Program-made: the position numbers and the translations under genes | Shown here: positions 4,923 through 6,349 of the stretch, in pieces | How the letters are laid out: each line of letters begins with the position of its first letter | How positions within the stretch are numbered: the stretch's first letter is position 1 | The notes under the pieces: generated by a model | Told to the model about the DNA's origin: nothing | What the model saw: the letters and a program-made list of their open reading frames with translations, nothing else | Databases searched by the model: none | Assembly (NCBI GenBank): GCA_014377795.1 | Contig: JACMOY010000240.1 | Location: 1-6,349, forward strand | Length of the DNA: 6,349 bases | Source of the DNA: Actinomycetota bacterium | GTDB lineage: Bacteria; Actinomycetota; Actinomycetes; Actinomycetales; Angustibacteraceae | Direction: 5' to 3'

Positions 4923-5845
4923 CCCCCCGCCCCACTCGACGCGCCGCGCTGGTCGGCGCTCTGGCCACTGCCGCGCTCGCCCTGAGCGCCTGCGGCGGGT
5001 CGAACGCGCTCACCCCGCAGGCGACGTCCGCCAGTGCCGCGCCCGCCGACACCATCGTGATCGGCTCGGCCAACTTCCCCGAGAACGTCCTGCTGGCGCA
5101 GATGTACGCCGCGGCGCTCACCGCCAAGGGCGTCAAGGTCAGCACCAAGCTCAGCATCGGCTCCCGCGAGACCTACATCCCGGCGCTGCAGGACGGCTCG
5201 ATCGACCTGCTGCCCGAGTACAACGGCAACCTGCTCAGCTACTTCAGCAAGACGCCCAAGGCCACGGATCCCCAGGGCGTGTACGCCGAGCTGAAGGCTG
5301 CCCTGCCCCCAGAGCTCGCCGTGCTCGAGCAGGCCCCGGCCGAGGACAAGGACACCCTGACCGTCACCAAGGAGACGGCGGCGAAGTACTCGCTCACCTC
5401 CATCGCCGACCTCAGCGGCAAGAGCGCGAACCTCGTGCTCGGCGCCGGGCCCGAGTTCAAGTCCCGCCGCGCCGGCCTCGTCGGCCTCAAGGACGTGTAC
5501 GGCCTGACCTTCAAGCAGTTCAAGCCGCTGGACACCGGCGGTCCGCTCACCATCAGCGCCCTCAAGGGCGGCCAGATCGACGTCGCCAACGTCTTCTCCA
5601 CCGACTCGGCCATCGTCACGAACGGGTTCGTCGCCCTGACCGACCCCAAGAACGTGTTCCTGGCCCAGAACGTCGTCCCGCTGATCACCGCGAAGAAGGT
5701 GTCGCCGACCATCACGTCGACGCTGAACGCGCTCTCGGCCAAGCTGACCACCGACGTGCTGACCGCCGAGGTGAAGAAGGTGCAGGTCGACAAGCAGGAC
5801 CCGGCCACCGTCGCGGACGCCTGGGTCAAGGCCAACCTGGGCTGA
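4919..5845 (+). CDS. Osmoprotectant ABC transporter substrate-binding lipoprotein, OpuCC/OsmF/ProX-like
   Basis: A 308-residue extracytoplasmic solute-binding protein (OpuAC-type, glycine betaine-binding family). Residues 1-24 form a lipoprotein signal with basic residues RPTRR, a hydrophobic core and lipobox LSAC, so Cys25 should be lipidated and anchor the protein. A flexible Ser/Ala-rich linker runs to about residue 44. The mature domain begins with the family signature IVIGSANFPENVLLAQMYA (46-64). It continues with GSRETYIPALQDGSIDLLPEYNGNLLSYF (81-109), where the PEYNG region belongs to the ligand site of the family. The second lobe includes the TGGPLTISALKGGQIDVANVFSTD stretch. Length is normal. 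AAAGGTG (4907-4912) lies six bases before the ATG, so besides ATGA coupling it has its own ribosome binding site, which fits the need for excess binding protein. The ligand (glycine betaine, choline, carnitine, proline betaine or another) cannot be fixed by eye. Confidence 0.94.
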   Translation: MTPRPTRRAALVGALATAALALSACGGSNALTPQATSASAAPADTIVIGSANFPENVLLAQMYAAALTAKGVKVSTKLSIGSRETYIPALQDGSIDLLPEYNGNLLSYFSKTPKATDPQGVYAELKAALPPELAVLEQAPAEDKDTLTVTKETAAKYSLTSIADLSGKSANLVLGAGPEFKSRRAGLVGLKDVYGLTFKQFKPLDTGGPLTISALKGGQIDVANVFSTDSAIVTNGFVALTDPKNVFLAQNVVPLITAKKVSPTITSTLNALSAKLTTDVLTAEVKKVQVDKQDPATVADAWVKANLG

Positions 5846-5892
5846 CCACCCCGGCACGGGCCCACTCGCCGCCCAGCGCCGGCCCGGGGTGG
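5846..5892. terminator. Possible terminator hairpin between convergent genes
   Basis: CCACCCCGG (5846-5854) pairs with CCGGGGTGG (5884-5892), a 9-bp GC-rich stem starting at the base after the transporter operon stop codon. An alternative 6-bp pairing (CGGGCC 5857-5862 with GGCCCG 5881-5886) competes with it. A small CCGGT/GCCGG hairpin follows at 5904-5917. No U-tract is present and the main loop is long (29 bases), so this is weaker than the hairpin at 1970-2002. Its position between two convergent genes (the dehydrogenase ends at 5936) is where a terminator is expected. Confidence 0.4.
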
Positions 5893-5935
5893 GTGCGACC
5901 ACTCCGGTTGCAGCCGGACGGCGACCTGGCGGGCC

Positions 5936-6349
5936 TCAGGGGACGCTGATGGCGACCTTGCCGCGCACGTGGCCCTGCTCGACCAGCTGCTGAGCGGCGG
6001 CGGCCCCGGCGAGGGGGAACGTGGCAGCGAGCCCGATCCGCAGGGTGCCGGCGTCGACGAGGTCGGCGAGCGCCGCCAGTCCGGACGCGTCCGGACGCAC
6101 GAAGGCGTAGCTGCCGCCGAAGCCGAGCACCGTGGCGGCGTCGACGACCGAGACGATGCGCCCGGTGCTGCGGGCCAGCTGCGGGCTGAGCGCCAGCGCG
6201 TCGCCGCCGACGTAGTCCAGGACGACGTCCACGCCGTCGGGTGCCAGCGCGCGCACCCGCTCGACCAGCCCGTCGCTGTACGCGACCGGCTCGGCGCCCA
6301 GCCCGGGGATGTGCTCGTGGTTGCCCTCGCTGGCGGTGCCGATGACCCG
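5936..6349 (-). CDS. NADPH:quinone oxidoreductase-like medium-chain dehydrogenase, C-terminal part (truncated by window edge)
   Basis: The frame enters from the right edge and ends at TGA (5938-5936), giving 137 residues of the C-terminal half of a zinc-type alcohol dehydrogenase/quinone oxidoreductase family protein. The first visible residues, RVIGTAS-GNHEHIPGLGAEPVAY, match the second Rossmann strand and the following LGA-x-x-V-x-Y segment. They are followed by GVDVVLDYVGGDAL, a hallmark of the family, and by the usual ending GHVRGKVAISVP. The N-terminal GroES-like catalytic domain and the GxxGxxG nucleotide loop lie outside the window, so whether it binds zinc cannot be judged. Members reduce quinones or activated alkenes using NADPH. 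A GTG at 6256 could start a shorter 106-residue frame, but it falls in the middle of the conserved fold and is not the start. The gene converges on the transporter operon with a 90-base gap. Confidence 0.9.
   Translation of the reverse strand, partial: RVIGTASEGNHEHIPGLGAEPVAYSDGLVERVRALAPDGVDVVLDYVGGDALALSPQLARSTGRIVSVVDAATVLGFGGSYAFVRPDASGLAALADLVDAGTLRIGLAATFPLAGAAAAQQLVEQGHVRGKVAISVP

Overview
The window comes from a very GC-rich genome with GTG and ATG starts preceded by purine-rich Shine-Dalgarno sites. Intrinsic-type hairpins lack U-tracts, and the tmRNA does not encode its CCA end and carries the tag ADSKRTDFALAA. Together these point to an actinobacterium, probably of the Micrococcales; the species cannot be named from this sequence alone.

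Layout from left to right. (1) Positions 1-1238, minus strand: the N-terminal 412 residues of a large exported protein with BNR/Asp-box type beta-propeller repeats, running off the left edge. (2) Positions 1239-1442: a relatively AT-rich divergent intergenic region with two short palindromes. (3) Positions 1443-1955, plus strand: a flavodoxin-fold NAD(P)H-dependent FMN reductase family protein. (4) Positions 1970-2002: a perfect 14-bp-stem hairpin that can serve as a shared terminator. (5) Positions 2016-2380, minus strand: a complete tmRNA gene (ssrA), convergent with the reductase. (6) Positions 2381-2527: a divergent control region between ssrA and the transporter operon. It has a 7-bp inverted repeat and a possible 12-codon leader ORF whose stop overlaps the ATPase start. 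(7) Positions 2528-5845, plus strand: a tightly packed four-gene operon for an osmoprotectant (OpuC/ProU/OsmF type quaternary amine) ABC importer, in the order ATPase, permease, permease, substrate-binding lipoprotein. (8) Positions 5846-5935: a convergent gap with hairpin-forming sequence. (9) Positions 5936-6349, minus strand: the C-terminal 137 residues of an NADPH:quinone oxidoreductase-like medium-chain dehydrogenase, cut by the right edge.

The four transporter proteins should form one importer. The lipoprotein captures a compatible solute such as glycine betaine, choline, carnitine or proline betaine outside the membrane, the two permeases form the channel, and the ATPase dimer drives uptake. 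The exact solute cannot be read from the sequence. The other genes look like ordinary chromosomal neighbours.

No clearly new system is visible. The points most worth a second look are the candidate coupled leader peptide ahead of the transporter, a glycine in place of the usual D-loop aspartate in its ATPase together with a poorly recognisable C-terminal domain, and an ssrA gene with no smpB immediately upstream.
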